Source: Pedobacter sp. FW305-3-2-15-E-R2A2 (GTDB taxonomy: Bacteria; Bacteroidota; Bacteroidia; Sphingobacteriales; Sphingobacteriaceae). Taken from it: 64,000 bases of DNA. Position 1 is the first letter of the stretch. The number at the start of each line of letters is the position of its first letter. The notes beneath the pieces were generated by a model, which searched no databases, was not told where the DNA came from, and saw only the letters and a program-made list of their open reading frames with translations. A program made the position numbers and the translations under genes. Positions 8,878 through 17,784 of the stretch are shown here, in pieces. The stretch spans positions 6,758,001 through 6,822,000 of the forward strand of contig NZ_CP151803.1 of NCBI RefSeq assembly GCF_038446955.1, read 5' to 3'.

Positions 8878-11800
8878 TTACAATCCCGCACCATGGCAGT
8901 TTTTGAATTTCTTACCACTTCCACAAGGACATGGTTCGTTTCTTCCCGTTGTAATTTCTTTACGTATCGGTTGTTGTGGAGCAAGCTCGCGGGTATCCTC
9001 CATTGGCATTCCGTCGATACTTCCTTCTGAACCTACAAATTCCGGTTTAGACATTTTTAGTCTACTGGGTGCCGGCCGGTGAGCCTGCGCCTCCCGCACA
9101 TCATTTGGATCAGTTTGAACAGGAATTCCTCCTTTATACAGGAAGCTTACTACTTCTTTATTTACTGCATTCAACATATTTTTAAACAAGTTGAAGGCTT
9201 CCATTTTATAAATGATCAATGGATCTTTCTGCTCATAAACCGCATTCTGAACCGATTGTTTCAACTCATCCATTTCACGCAAATGCTCTTTCCATGATTC
9301 ATCGATCAAGGCAAGTACAATTGTTTTCTCAAAAGATTTAGTCACCTCACGGCCACCGTTATCAATTGCGGTTTTCAATCCTACCGGAACCTGAATGCTA
9401 CGGATACCATCTGTAAAAGGAACGATGATTTGTTCGATATGCTCCCCACGTTCTTCATATACCTGGTTCAATACCGGCATTGCCTGCGCAATGATTGCTT
9501 CTGATTTTCTTGCATAAAATGCAGTCACTTCCTCAAACAATTTGTCCGTCAGGTGATGAATATTTCTGGAACTGAATTCTGCCTCATCAATTGAAGTATC
9601 TGCAGAGAAGTTTTTGATCACTTCCAGTTTGAAACCTTCATAGTTACCTTCTTCTTTATATTCAGTAACGATATCTTCCGCCACATCGAAGGTCATGTTG
9701 TTCATGTCTACGTCTAAACGTTCACCAAACAAGGCATTTTTACGTTTAGCATAGATTACCGTCCGTTGTGAGTTCATCACATCATCATACTCCAATAAAC
9801 GCTTACGGATACCGAAGTTATTTTCTTCTACTTTCTTCTGTGCACGCTCAATAGATTTGGTGATCATCGAATGCTGAATCACTTCACCATCTTCAATTCC
9901 CATTTTCACCATGATGTTGGAGATTCTTTCAGAACCGAACAACCTCATTAAGTTATCCTCAAGAGACACAAAGAACTGAGATGAACCCGGATCACCCTGA
10001 CGACCTGCACGACCACGCAACTGTCTGTCTACACGACGGGACTCATGACGCTCTGTACCTACAATTGCCAAACCTCCGGCTTCTTTAACACCTGCACCCA
10101 ATTTAATATCCGTACCACGACCCGCCATGTTGGTAGCGATCGTTACCTGTCCGGCCTGACCAGCTTCAGCAACAATATCTGCCTCTTTCTGGTGCATTTT
10201 CGCGTTTAACACATTGTGTTTAATTCCGCGAAGTTTCAGCATACGGCTTAGCAATTCTGAAATCTCTACGGAGGTTGTACCTACCAATACCGGGCGGCCT
10301 GCCTGTGTCAATTTCACAATCTCTTCCGCTACCGCATTGTATTTCTCACGAACCGTACGATAGACATAATCCTGATGATCTTTTCTCGAAATCACTCTGT
10401 TTGTAGGGATTTCCACTACATCCAGTTTATAGATCGACCAGAACTCACCAGCTTCCGTAGTCGCCGTACCCGTCATACCACAAAGTTTGTGGTACATACG
10501 GAAGAAGTTTTGCAAGGTCACCGTTGCATAAGTTTGTGAAGCATCTTCTACTTTCACATTTTCTTTTGCTTCGATCGCCTGGTGTAAACCATCAGAATAA
10601 CGACGGCCATCCATGATACGACCTGTCTGCTCATCTACGATTTTAATCTTTCCTTCATCGATGATGTATTCTACATCAATCTCAAACAAAGTATAAGCTT
10701 TCAATAACTGATTTACCGAGTGGATTCTTTCTGCCTTGATCGAATAATCACGCATTAACGCATCTTTCTGAGCAATTTTCTCTTCGCTGCTCAAAGCAGA
10801 TTTTTCAATATCAGCAATCTCAGTACCTACATCAGGCAAGACGAAGAAATGTGCATCTTCGCCAGATTTGGTGATCAGCTCAATACCTTTTTCAGTAAGC
10901 TCTACCTGGTTGTTTTTCTCATCGATATAGAAGAACAATTCCGAATCTACTTTCGGCATGTTCTTCGACTGATCCGCCATATAATGGTTCTCCGTTTTCA
11001 ATAAGGTTTGTTTTACACTACCCTCACTTAAAAACTTGATCAGCGCTTTATTTTTAGGCAAACCACGGTGCGCACGTAAAAGCGCTAAACCACCTTCTCC
11101 TTCTTCGGTTCCGGCTTTACCATCATTAATCAGTTTTTTTGCTTCATTCAAAGCTTTGGTCACATATTCTCTCTGTGCAGCAACCAATCTTTCGATCCTT
11201 GGCTTCAGTTCATGAAACTCATGCTGATCACCAAAAGGAACCGGACCGGAAATGATCAAAGGGGTACGGGCATCATCAATTAAAACGGAATCGACCTCAT
11301 CCACCATTGCAAAATGCAATTTGCGTTGCACCAGCTGATCCGGCGTTTGCGACATATTGTCACGCAGGTAATCAAAACCAAATTCGTTGTTTGTACCATA
11401 AGTGATGTCAGCAAGGTAAGCATCCCTACGCTCCTGAGAGTTTGGCTCATGCTTATCAATACAATCTACTTTAATCCCATGGAATTCAAATAAAGGACCA
11501 TTCCACTCCGAGTCACGTCGTGCCAGGTAATCATTCACGGTTACAATGTGAACCCCTTTTCCAGCCAAAGCATTCAGGTATGCCGGTAATGTACTTACCA
11601 AAGTTTTACCCTCACCTGTAGCCATCTCCGCGATTTTACCACTATGTAAAACCATACCACCGATCAACTGTACATCGTAATGTACCATGTTCCACTTCAC
11701 CTCAGTACCGGCAGCATCCCATGTATTTGCCCAGAAGGCTTTATCACCCTGGATTTTAACATTGTTTCTGCGTGCCGCATAATCTCTGTCATGCTGAGTC

Positions 11801-12192
11801 GCGGTCACCTCCAGGCTTTCATTTTCAGAAAAACGTCTTGAAGTTTCTTTAACCACCGCAAATGCCTGTGGAAGAATCTCCTGTAAAACAACCTCTAATT
11901 CTTTATCACGATCTTTGATCAACTCATCGATCTGATCATATAGTGCAGTTTTTGCTGCCAATGACAAATCCTGACCTTCAGCATCCGTTTTTAAACCACT
12001 GATCTTACCGTCAATCTCTGTTAAGGCTTTTGCAATAACATCTTTAAAGTAAACTGTTTTATTACGCAACTCATCATTGCTCAGTACAGAAAGCTTCGAA
12101 TATTCTTCGTTTATTTTGATAACTATAGGCTGTAATGCCTTAATATCTCTTTCCGATTTGCTTCCAAATACCTTGGTTAAAAATCCTAACAT
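8878..12192 (-). CDS. secA: Preprotein translocase ATPase SecA
   Basis: SecA drives unfolded proteins through SecYEG using ATP. The 1104-residue protein has Walker A ATGEGKT (191-197), the VDEVDSVLIDDA segment, the helicase-like second nucleotide domain with GRGTDIK and RQLRGRAGRQGD, and a C-terminal zinc-binding tail CPCGSGKKFKNCHG. It is about 200 residues longer than the Escherichia coli protein because of insertions between about residues 340 and 500 and in the N-terminal region, as is common in this phylum. No close upstream gene shares its mRNA; its terminator lies just downstream. secG is encoded about 44 kb away in the same window. Confidence 0.98.
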   Translation of the reverse strand: MLGFLTKVFGSKSERDIKALQPIVIKINEEYSKLSVLSNDELRNKTVYFKDVIAKALTEIDGKISGLKTDAEGQDLSLAAKTALYDQIDELIKDRDKELEVVLQEILPQAFAVVKETSRRFSENESLEVTATQHDRDYAARRNNVKIQGDKAFWANTWDAAGTEVKWNMVHYDVQLIGGMVLHSGKIAEMATGEGKTLVSTLPAYLNALAGKGVHIVTVNDYLARRDSEWNGPLFEFHGIKVDCIDKHEPNSQERRDAYLADITYGTNNEFGFDYLRDNMSQTPDQLVQRKLHFAMVDEVDSVLIDDARTPLIISGPVPFGDQHEFHELKPRIERLVAAQREYVTKALNEAKKLINDGKAGTEEGEGGLALLRAHRGLPKNKALIKFLSEGSVKQTLLKTENHYMADQSKNMPKVDSELFFYIDEKNNQVELTEKGIELITKSGEDAHFFVLPDVGTEIADIEKSALSSEEKIAQKDALMRDYSIKAERIHSVNQLLKAYTLFEIDVEYIIDEGKIKIVDEQTGRIMDGRRYSDGLHQAIEAKENVKVEDASQTYATVTLQNFFRMYHKLCGMTGTATTEAGEFWSIYKLDVVEIPTNRVISRKDHQDYVYRTVREKYNAVAEEIVKLTQAGRPVLVGTTSVEISELLSRMLKLRGIKHNVLNAKMHQKEADIVAEAGQAGQVTIATNMAGRGTDIKLGAGVKEAGGLAIVGTERHESRRVDRQLRGRAGRQGDPGSSQFFVSLEDNLMRLFGSERISNIMVKMGIEDGEVIQHSMITKSIERAQKKVEENNFGIRKRLLEYDDVMNSQRTVIYAKRKNALFGERLDVDMNNMTFDVAEDIVTEYKEEGNYEGFKLEVIKNFSADTSIDEAEFSSRNIHHLTDKLFEEVTAFYARKSEAIIAQAMPVLNQVYEERGEHIEQIIVPFTDGIRSIQVPVGLKTAIDNGGREVTKSFEKTIVLALIDESWKEHLREMDELKQSVQNAVYEQKDPLIIYKMEAFNLFKNMLNAVNKEVVSFLYKGGIPVQTDPNDVREAQAHRPAPSRLKMSKPEFVGSEGSIDGMPMEDTRELAPQQPIRKEITTGRNEPCPCGSGKKFKNCHGAGL

Positions 12193-12415
12193 CTTTTATG
12201 TTTGTGTTTATTATTTATTACTTATTGAAAAATGACTAAATTACAACAACCAAGCCATATCAAACAATAAGTCAGAATGGCAGTTGTCGGGCGCTAAAAT
12301 TACAAAATATCCTGTACTTTGCTTTAGTATGCCAATATTATTTAACAATCTTTATCATTTTCCCAAAAGTATTCCCTGTCCCTGGTAAAGCACTCAAAAA
12401 GAAAGGGCAAGCAGA

Positions 12416-13069
12416 TTAGCTGTTCTTTAATTCTGCGGCCATGACTTTCAGCTCCTCCAATTCTTTAATGATGACCTTGAAACTCCACCAGGAACGCTCT
12501 CCAACGCCCTTTCTCTTCGCAAGAAGGTGAGCAATCACATTCGAGATCACGACTACAATCAATAAACTAAAGGTATCGATCAAACCCCACCACAAGCCCG
12601 ATTTAGTGATCTTTCTAGACAGAAAGCTCAGCGGGAACAATACAGAAGCAGAAAACATAATCGTGCAAACCAACCACAGCAATAATTTCTGTGTTGTACG
12701 GTACTGCTTAATGACATTTTCCAGATAGGTCAGTAAGGATTGTCCCGGAACCTCCAGTTTTTTCATGGCATGGCGTGCGATCAAAAGAATCACAAGAATC
12801 AGGATCAAAGCCCCAAGCATAGCATTCAATGGGATTTGATCAAAGTCACGGGTATAATCAAAAGGGTCGCCGATGTTTAACAAGGCAAAGGCCAGGACAT
12901 AGAAGCAACAAAAATAGATGCCATACAAATAACTTTTCTTTATCGTGGCAACAGTAGAAATGGATCTTTTTCTAATCATGCCAGCGATCACCTGGTCATC
13001 AATATCCCTGGTTGATTTGAGCTGATCATCATATGCTGCCCAGGCTCCCTTTAGTTCATCTAAGTTCAT
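12416..13069 (-). CDS. Membrane protein paired with an ECF sigma factor, possible anti-sigma factor
   Basis: A 217-residue protein with a short soluble N terminus (about 1-40), four predicted membrane helices (about 47-67, 80-100, 130-150 and 165-185) and a C-terminal helix rich in Glu and Lys. It starts 14 bases inside the 3' end of the sigma-factor gene, the usual layout for a sigma/anti-sigma pair. I see no zinc-binding anti-sigma motif (HxxxCxxC), so it would be an unusual type. The sequence itself belongs to no family I recognise; the role is inferred from position only. Confidence 0.6.
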   Translation of the reverse strand: MNLDELKGAWAAYDDQLKSTRDIDDQVIAGMIRKRSISTVATIKKSYLYGIYFCCFYVLAFALLNIGDPFDYTRDFDQIPLNAMLGALILILVILLIARHAMKKLEVPGQSLLTYLENVIKQYRTTQKLLLWLVCTIMFSASVLFPLSFLSRKITKSGLWWGLIDTFSLLIVVVISNVIAHLLAKRKGVGERSWWSFKVIIKELEELKVMAAELKNS

Positions 13070-13556
13070 AACGATCTGATTTAATAACTTTTTCCAGTTT
13101 GATTTTTATCCTGTTGATTTTAACGCCCACATTGGTTTTAGTGATTCCAATGATCTCACTGATCTCCTCATAGCTCTTCTCCTCCAGATACAACAGGATG
13201 ATCGCCTTTTCAATTTGAGTCAAAGTGTTTATCGCGTGTTTTAACAGCCCCATTTGTTCCTGTTGATCTTCAAATGAATCCATATCAGGGATTTCAAATT
13301 CAGCATCAGAAATACTTCTCCGCTCCGGGGCCCTGCTTTCCTTTCTAAAAATGGTGATGGCGGTATTTAAGGCGACCCGATACATCCAGGTGCTACGTTG
13401 CGACTCATTCCTAAATGAAGGAAAGGCCTTCCAAAGCTGTAATACGATTTCCTGGAAAAGGTCTTTCTTATACTCCTTTTCCAGACAGTACAGGTTACAG
13501 ACTTTGTAGATAATCCCCCGATGTTCGTTTATCATTTCGATAAATACTTTTTCCAT
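13056..13556 (-). CDS. ECF-type RNA polymerase sigma factor
   Basis: A 166-residue sigma-70 family protein of ECF size. Region 2 (about 15-80) holds DLFQEIVLQLWKAFPSFR and RSTWMYRVALN, the part that binds core polymerase and the -10 element. Region 4 (about 105-160) holds a helix-turn-helix with YEEISEIIGITKTNVGVKINRIK. It directs polymerase to its own promoter set and is probably held by the overlapping membrane protein. The target regulon is not apparent here. It diverges from purD across a 235-base gap. Confidence 0.92.
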   Translation of the reverse strand: MEKVFIEMINEHRGIIYKVCNLYCLEKEYKKDLFQEIVLQLWKAFPSFRNESQRSTWMYRVALNTAITIFRKESRAPERRSISDAEFEIPDMDSFEDQQEQMGLLKHAINTLTQIEKAIILLYLEEKSYEEISEIIGITKTNVGVKINRIKIKLEKVIKSDRYELR

Positions 13557-13724
13557 CTTCTTTTATTTGCGGGGTAAGTCGTAAAGGTTGGACTAAAAAT
13601 TACAAGTTCCGAAAATTAAACTTCAGCCGAGCCAATATCTATCAAATTTTTGCGCCAACAAGGTCTATCTTATCACTTTATCTCTTAAATTCAAACTTAA
13701 ACTGTGATAATTTAGCTAAAGCGG

Positions 13725-13732
13725 TATATTTG
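13725..13732 (+). promoter_or_regulatory. Candidate -7 promoter element for purD
   Basis: TATATTTG matches the Bacteroidota -7 consensus TAnnTTTG, 59 bases before the purD ATG. I see no good -33 TTTG at the usual distance, so support is partial. Confidence 0.45.
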
Positions 13733-13791
13733 CCAATATGAACCGGATATGGTTCTCCATCAAAACAATTCAAACAACAAACCATACATAG

Positions 13792-15063
13792 ATGAATATC
13801 TTACTATTAGGTTCTGGCGGCAGGGAAAGTGCTTTAGCCTGGAAAATGAGCCAATCTGCTGAATGTTCCCAATTATTTATTGCTCCGGGTAACGGTGGAA
13901 CGGGTGCTTATGGCAAAAACATCAACCTAAACCCAAATGATTTTGAAGCCGTAAAAGCTTTTGCCTTAAAAGAAGCCATCGATATGTTGGTGGTTGGCCC
14001 TGAAGAACCGCTGGTAAATGGCATTCATGACTTTTTTGTCAATGATGAAGCCTTAGCTCATATCCCTGTGATCGGACCTAAAAAAGAAGGTGCGATACTG
14101 GAAGGCAGCAAGGATTTTTCTAAGCAATTTATGGCCCGTCATGGCATTCCTACCCCGGCTTCAAGGTCTTTCACTAATGAGACCCTGGAAGAAGGCTTAA
14201 AATACCTGGAATCACATGCATTGCCTATTGTGTTAAAAGCAGATGGACTTGCAGCTGGCAAAGGAGTATTGATCCTGGATAATATTGCGGAAGCACAAGC
14301 GGAGCTAAAGCTCATGCTGGGTGGTAAATTCGGTAATGCGGGAAGTACAGTCGTAATAGAAGCATTTTTAAATGGAATCGAACTTTCTGTATTTGTGTTG
14401 ACTGATGGAGAAAACTATGTGGTTCTTCCGGAAGCAAAAGATTACAAAAAGATCGGACAAGCAGATACGGGTCTGAATACAGGAGGAATGGGTTCTGTAT
14501 CTCCGGTTCCTTTTGCAGACGAGGCATTCATGACTAAAGTAGAACAGCAGATCATTATCCCGACCATTAATGGCTTAAAAAAAGACAAAATTGATTATAC
14601 CGGATTCATCTTCTTTGGCTTGTTCAAAGTTGGGGATGAACCATTGATCATCGAATATAACTGCCGCATGGGAGACCCTGAGACAGAAAGCGTGATCCCA
14701 CGTATAGAAAATGACCTGGTTGAACTTTTTGTAGCAACCACACAGAAGAAACTAAAAGATTATAAGTTAAAAATCAGCCCTAAAAATGCAGCAACCGTAA
14801 TGATCGTTGCAGGTGGCTATCCCGGAGATTACGAAAAAGGGAAATCTATCACGGGGATTGACAATGTACGCAACTCCCTGGTATTCCAGGCGGGCACGAA
14901 TTTAGAAGGTGGTGTGGTAAAAACCAATGGCGGAAGAGTATTGGCAGTAACCAGTCTTCAGGACAACCAGTTTGATGCTTTACAATCGGCGACTGGAGAT
15001 GCCGCACGCATTTATTTTGACGGTAAATATTTTAGAGAAGATATCGGGTTTGATTTGATGTAA
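13792..15063 (+). CDS. purD: Phosphoribosylamine-glycine ligase PurD
   Basis: PurD joins glycine to 5-phosphoribosylamine with ATP, the second step of purine synthesis, in the cytosol. The 423-residue protein shows LLGSGGRESALAWK at the N terminus, GPEEPLVNGI, the ATP-grasp core LKADGLAAGKGV, and the GDPETE signature with metal-binding acidic residues near the end of the ATP-grasp domain. It is a single-gene unit with a perfect terminator downstream; other purine genes are not in the window. The ATG is preceded by an A-rich leader with no Shine-Dalgarno sequence. Confidence 0.97.
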   Translation: MNILLLGSGGRESALAWKMSQSAECSQLFIAPGNGGTGAYGKNINLNPNDFEAVKAFALKEAIDMLVVGPEEPLVNGIHDFFVNDEALAHIPVIGPKKEGAILEGSKDFSKQFMARHGIPTPASRSFTNETLEEGLKYLESHALPIVLKADGLAAGKGVLILDNIAEAQAELKLMLGGKFGNAGSTVVIEAFLNGIELSVFVLTDGENYVVLPEAKDYKKIGQADTGLNTGGMGSVSPVPFADEAFMTKVEQQIIIPTINGLKKDKIDYTGFIFFGLFKVGDEPLIIEYNCRMGDPETESVIPRIENDLVELFVATTQKKLKDYKLKISPKNAATVMIVAGGYPGDYEKGKSITGIDNVRNSLVFQAGTNLEGGVVKTNGGRVLAVTSLQDNQFDALQSATGDAARIYFDGKYFREDIGFDLM

Positions 15064-15080
15064 ACCTGGATCGTTATCCT

Positions 15081-15120
15081 AAAAAAACTCCCTGCTCTGA
15101 ATGGAGCAGGGAGTTTTTTT
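15081..15120 (+). terminator. Terminator of purD
   Basis: A perfect 17-bp stem (15081-15097 with 15104-15120) with a 6-base loop, GC-rich core CTCCCTGCTC and a seven-T tail. It can also act on the opposite strand because it begins with seven A residues. Confidence 0.92.
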
Positions 15121-15266
15121 ATGCGGGAATTTTTGTCGCTTCCCTTTAAATTTAATCCTCAAAAATTTGCTATACCTAAATCCTTATATATTTCTCTATC
15201 AGTTTTAAGTCCATTGTCATTTTATTGCAGGGATTATCCGCTTATCAACAATACATCATACGTTAT

Positions 15267-15295
15267 AACAAAAAAGCGCTAAAATTTAGCGCTTT
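15267..15295 (-). terminator. Terminator of the outer-membrane barrel gene
   Basis: Perfect 11-bp inverted repeat AAAGCGCTAAA around a single-base centre (15273-15295). On the minus strand it is followed by six T residues, and it lies 10 bases beyond the stop of the 15306-16316 gene. Confidence 0.8.
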
Positions 15296-15305
15296 CCGTT
15301 TATTC

Positions 15306-16316
15306 TTATTTTCTTTTCAGCGACCTGCTTCCAAAGAGATTATACCGCAATCCAAAAGCCTGCTGGCTATCAATCACCCCATCCACAAAGTGGAAAGACA
15401 ATGCCAGTTTACCTTCCAGGTTTTTATAAATAATAGGTCTCCAGGTCAGGTCCGTTCTGTTATATGTTTTAGAAGTATAAAACTTATCTCCCATAATCAA
15501 ATGATGGCCTTCTCCCTTATAAAAGAAATTGGTGATCCCAAACCTATGGTACTCCATACTTAGGTCTACCACTAAGCCTTTTGGTGTTTGCCAGCCTCCT
15601 TGGGTACGAGTCCGCTCAAAGGACATCATTCCTCCCGCGCTAATCGTCAGGGAGTCCAGGAATGTTTTGTGGGAAAGGTCTACTCCGGCTTTAACCATTG
15701 CCGCACCATTGTCCTGAATATGATCATCAGGAATAGGAATTCCCGGACCTGCATTATGCAGCATCATGGCATAGTGAGAAACAAAGAAAGCATCTTTTTT
15801 ATAACGTCCGGAAAATCCGAAAATAAAGTTTTCTCTTGCTGTTGCCGTTTGTCTGCTGGTCCAGTCGATAAAGATGACTTGCTTCCAGTTTTCATTTTCA
15901 TACTTTACCAACATCCCCTCCACATTCGGACGGTAGTAATTGAGCGTATCATTTAAAATTGCCCTTGGAAAATCAGAGATCAAACCCTCTCTCGGGAAAG
16001 CACCCATATAGAAATTCCAATCCTTTTTAAGGTATTGATAGTAAGCTACGATATCCGCCTTGTTGCTGAATTTCGGAGAGCCAAACTCATGCATCACATT
16101 CACACCGAGTCTGATTCGATGAGCACTGTCTATCAGCAATCCTACCGATGGGGTCACCCTCATTCCGAAAATGGTTTCCGAAAACCGTTTCGACCTTGCA
16201 TATTCTCTGTTGTCTGCGAAACCGTGGAAGTTTAAATTCCCTTCCAGTTCCTGGGCATAAATGTTATTAAAGGCTGTACACAATACAGCAAAAGTCAAGA
16301 GTAAGCGAATCCGCAT
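15306..16316 (-). CDS. Predicted outer-membrane beta-barrel protein, unknown function
   Basis: The 336-residue protein has a signal peptide ending NNIYAQ (about 1-22). The rest alternates polar and aromatic residues in strand-length blocks, as in WNFYMGAF, KQVIFIDW, FFVSHYAMML and GKLALSFHFV, and the chain ends in a barrel-like strand before a short basic tail. It resembles porin-type or phosphate-selective-porin-like barrels more than TonB receptors, since there is no plug. I cannot name the family. It is monocistronic, with a terminator downstream and a possible -7 element (CAAAAATA on the plus strand, 16358-16365) about 42 bases upstream. Confidence 0.65.
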   Translation of the reverse strand: MRIRLLLTFAVLCTAFNNIYAQELEGNLNFHGFADNREYARSKRFSETIFGMRVTPSVGLLIDSAHRIRLGVNVMHEFGSPKFSNKADIVAYYQYLKKDWNFYMGAFPREGLISDFPRAILNDTLNYYRPNVEGMLVKYENENWKQVIFIDWTSRQTATARENFIFGFSGRYKKDAFFVSHYAMMLHNAGPGIPIPDDHIQDNGAAMVKAGVDLSHKTFLDSLTISAGGMMSFERTRTQGGWQTPKGLVVDLSMEYHRFGITNFFYKGEGHHLIMGDKFYTSKTYNRTDLTWRPIIYKNLEGKLALSFHFVDGVIDSQQAFGLRYNLFGSRSLKRK

Positions 16317-16502
16317 ATATTCTATTTATGGTTCAAACCGCTTTGATCAACGGCAGTCAAAAATAATAATATAATCCTTTAGCAGGCTAATTAAATCATC
16401 ATCCTTTTGTAGCCTTTTTTGCCCATAAAAATCTTCCTCCGTTTCCAGCTTTTCTATGATATTCTTCCCGATAAACTTCCTGCTCCTGGTACCAGAAATG
16501 AA

Positions 16503-17324
16503 TTAGCCGGGCTTTCCGGGGAGGTGTTCCAGTTTATTTTTCAGCACCTCATACTCTCTTTCCAGATTTCGAAATGCTTTGCTATTGACGGGATTTCCCC
16601 GGTTATCTTTCATTTGCTGCAAATAATCGGCCTCCAGAACGTCAAAACGTTGTTTTACCAGTGCATAATTTTGCTTTTGCCTGATTTCCTCCGGGCTTTC
16701 CACTGCTCCGTTCAGGTTGCCGATGTAGGCACTGTCTGAAATGGCCTTACCATTGGCGGATTTGAAGCAGATATAAGCTTCTATCGGTTCCTCAACCCGC
16801 TGCTCGTACAAATCGATAAAGTAACTCCCGGCATCTCTCCTGCAGGCATTAATCACAGACATTGCCGTTTTTTCCAGGGGATGATAAAGAAGAATCATCA
16901 CCGTATCGTTGTGCTGACCACTGGGATCCCAGCTCACCAATACTCCTTTTTCCTTCTTTTCGATTTTCAGGTCATTTGCACCGGGTAAATTGCCATTGCT
17001 GAGTATGACCTTGCTGTAATCCACAGAAATATTAGGGTATTCCCCCTTTAAAGCGTGTTTTTTAATATAAGAAGTGGCGAGGTTATGGGCATTTCGAACC
17101 GTTCCTCTTGCTTCCAGCTCAAAGCTGACATTGGTAAACTCAGAGATCCTGCTCACCATTTCCATAGTCACTGACATCGCCTGACGGTTAGCCAGCTGAT
17201 TTCCGCTCGGTTTACCCGGATCGCCAATCGTGCGAACGATCGGTTGTCCATTTAAGACATAGAAAACCAGGTTGTGTAATTTTCCATTTAAAGCCCCCAA
17301 AGGCCCATTCGGCGCTTTTGCCAT
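16503..17324 (-). CDS. DUF6266 family protein
   Basis: A 273-residue protein with no signal peptide. It matches the DUF6266 family, recognisable by the start NGPLGALNGKLHNLVFYVLNG, the motif QLANRQAMSVTMEMVSRI and later VSWDP. The family is common in Pedobacter and relatives and its function is unknown. The C-terminal third (about 200-273) is a charged helical tail, KQRFDVLEADYLQQM onward, that may be a coiled coil. A TTG at 17328-17330 could extend the frame by two codons; the ATG at 17324 is preferred. It stands alone, with no terminator that I can see. Confidence 0.75.
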   Translation of the reverse strand: MAKAPNGPLGALNGKLHNLVFYVLNGQPIVRTIGDPGKPSGNQLANRQAMSVTMEMVSRISEFTNVSFELEARGTVRNAHNLATSYIKKHALKGEYPNISVDYSKVILSNGNLPGANDLKIEKKEKGVLVSWDPSGQHNDTVMILLYHPLEKTAMSVINACRRDAGSYFIDLYEQRVEEPIEAYICFKSANGKAISDSAYIGNLNGAVESPEEIRQKQNYALVKQRFDVLEADYLQQMKDNRGNPVNSKAFRNLEREYEVLKNKLEHLPGKPG

Positions 17325-17470
17325 ATTCAATAGATTAATCGTTAAATAATAAAAGTTAACATTTTAAATACCAACAATACTAATATAAGCAATTAGTTTT
17401 ATTAAAGCCAACATCAAACGTATAACATGCTGCCAATTACTTTTAGGTTACTATTAAATTTCAGCGTACA

Positions 17471-17589
17471 ATAATCGGGGTTGACAGGGCTACAGACCCT
17501 ACAGGGCCCTAGCAACCTACCCTCAAAAAAGAAGCAAAATAGGAGCAATTGGAAGCTTGGTATAGCCCGGGCCTAAGCGAGGATACTGG
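17471..17589 (+). ncRNA. Degenerate SAM-I-riboswitch-like sequence, no gene behind it
   Basis: The order of elements recalls a SAM-I aptamer: an AGGG/CCCT stem (17486-17489 with 17497-17500), CCCTAGCAACCT (17507-17518, compare GCCTTAGCAACC), then AGGAGCAATT (17541-17550, compare AGGTGCTAAATT). The kink-turn GATGA element and a clean closing stem are missing. All neighbouring genes lie on the other strand, so there is no gene for it to regulate here. It may be a relic or a chance match. Confidence 0.25.
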
Positions 17590-17645
17590 CTGAACCAAAT
17601 GAAATGCAGCTTAAACAGTTTCCTGAAGCGGGCTGGTACTGCTAA

Positions 17646-17696
17646 AACAAAATGGCTGAATTCCCATTTGCTTTGCAAATTAGGTATTCAGCCATT
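17646..17696 (-). terminator. Terminator downstream of the TlpA-like thioredoxin gene
   Basis: An 11-bp stem AATGGCTGAAT (17651-17661 with 17686-17696) followed on the minus strand by the T-rich TTTTGTTTT. It lies about 90 bases beyond the thioredoxin stop. Confidence 0.6.
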
Positions 17697-17700
17697 TAGC

Positions 17701-17745
17701 CAGGGAGTTGTATAACGATCAAATGATCTTCAAAACGGCTCCCTG
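17701..17745. repeat. Second hairpin after the thioredoxin gene
   Basis: CAGGGAG (17701-17707) pairs with CTCCCTG (17739-17745), and the loop holds a smaller GATC-AAAT-GATC hairpin. There is no T-run, so it may stabilise the 3' end of the mRNA. Confidence 0.4.
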
Positions 17746-17784
17746 ATGATGTTTAAATAAGAATTTTGAATCTAAGAAACAAGA

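Larger units (their letters stand above)
17325..17784. other. 460-base gene-free stretch with hairpins and a riboswitch-like motif
   Basis: No convincing coding region. The left part (17325-17460) is AT-rich. The middle (17471-17589) is GC-richer and resembles a degenerate SAM-I riboswitch core on the plus strand, listed separately. The right part holds two hairpins downstream of the thioredoxin gene. A 39-codon plus-strand frame starts at 17599 and is probably chance. Confidence 0.6.

Noticed and set aside
8878..12192. SecA insertions as a novelty.
   Set aside because: A SecA of about 1100 residues with insertions is usual in Bacteroidota.
17599..17718. A 39-codon plus-strand frame behind the SAM-I-like stretch.
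   Set aside because: It crosses a terminator hairpin and has no recognisable content; a leader peptide cannot be supported.
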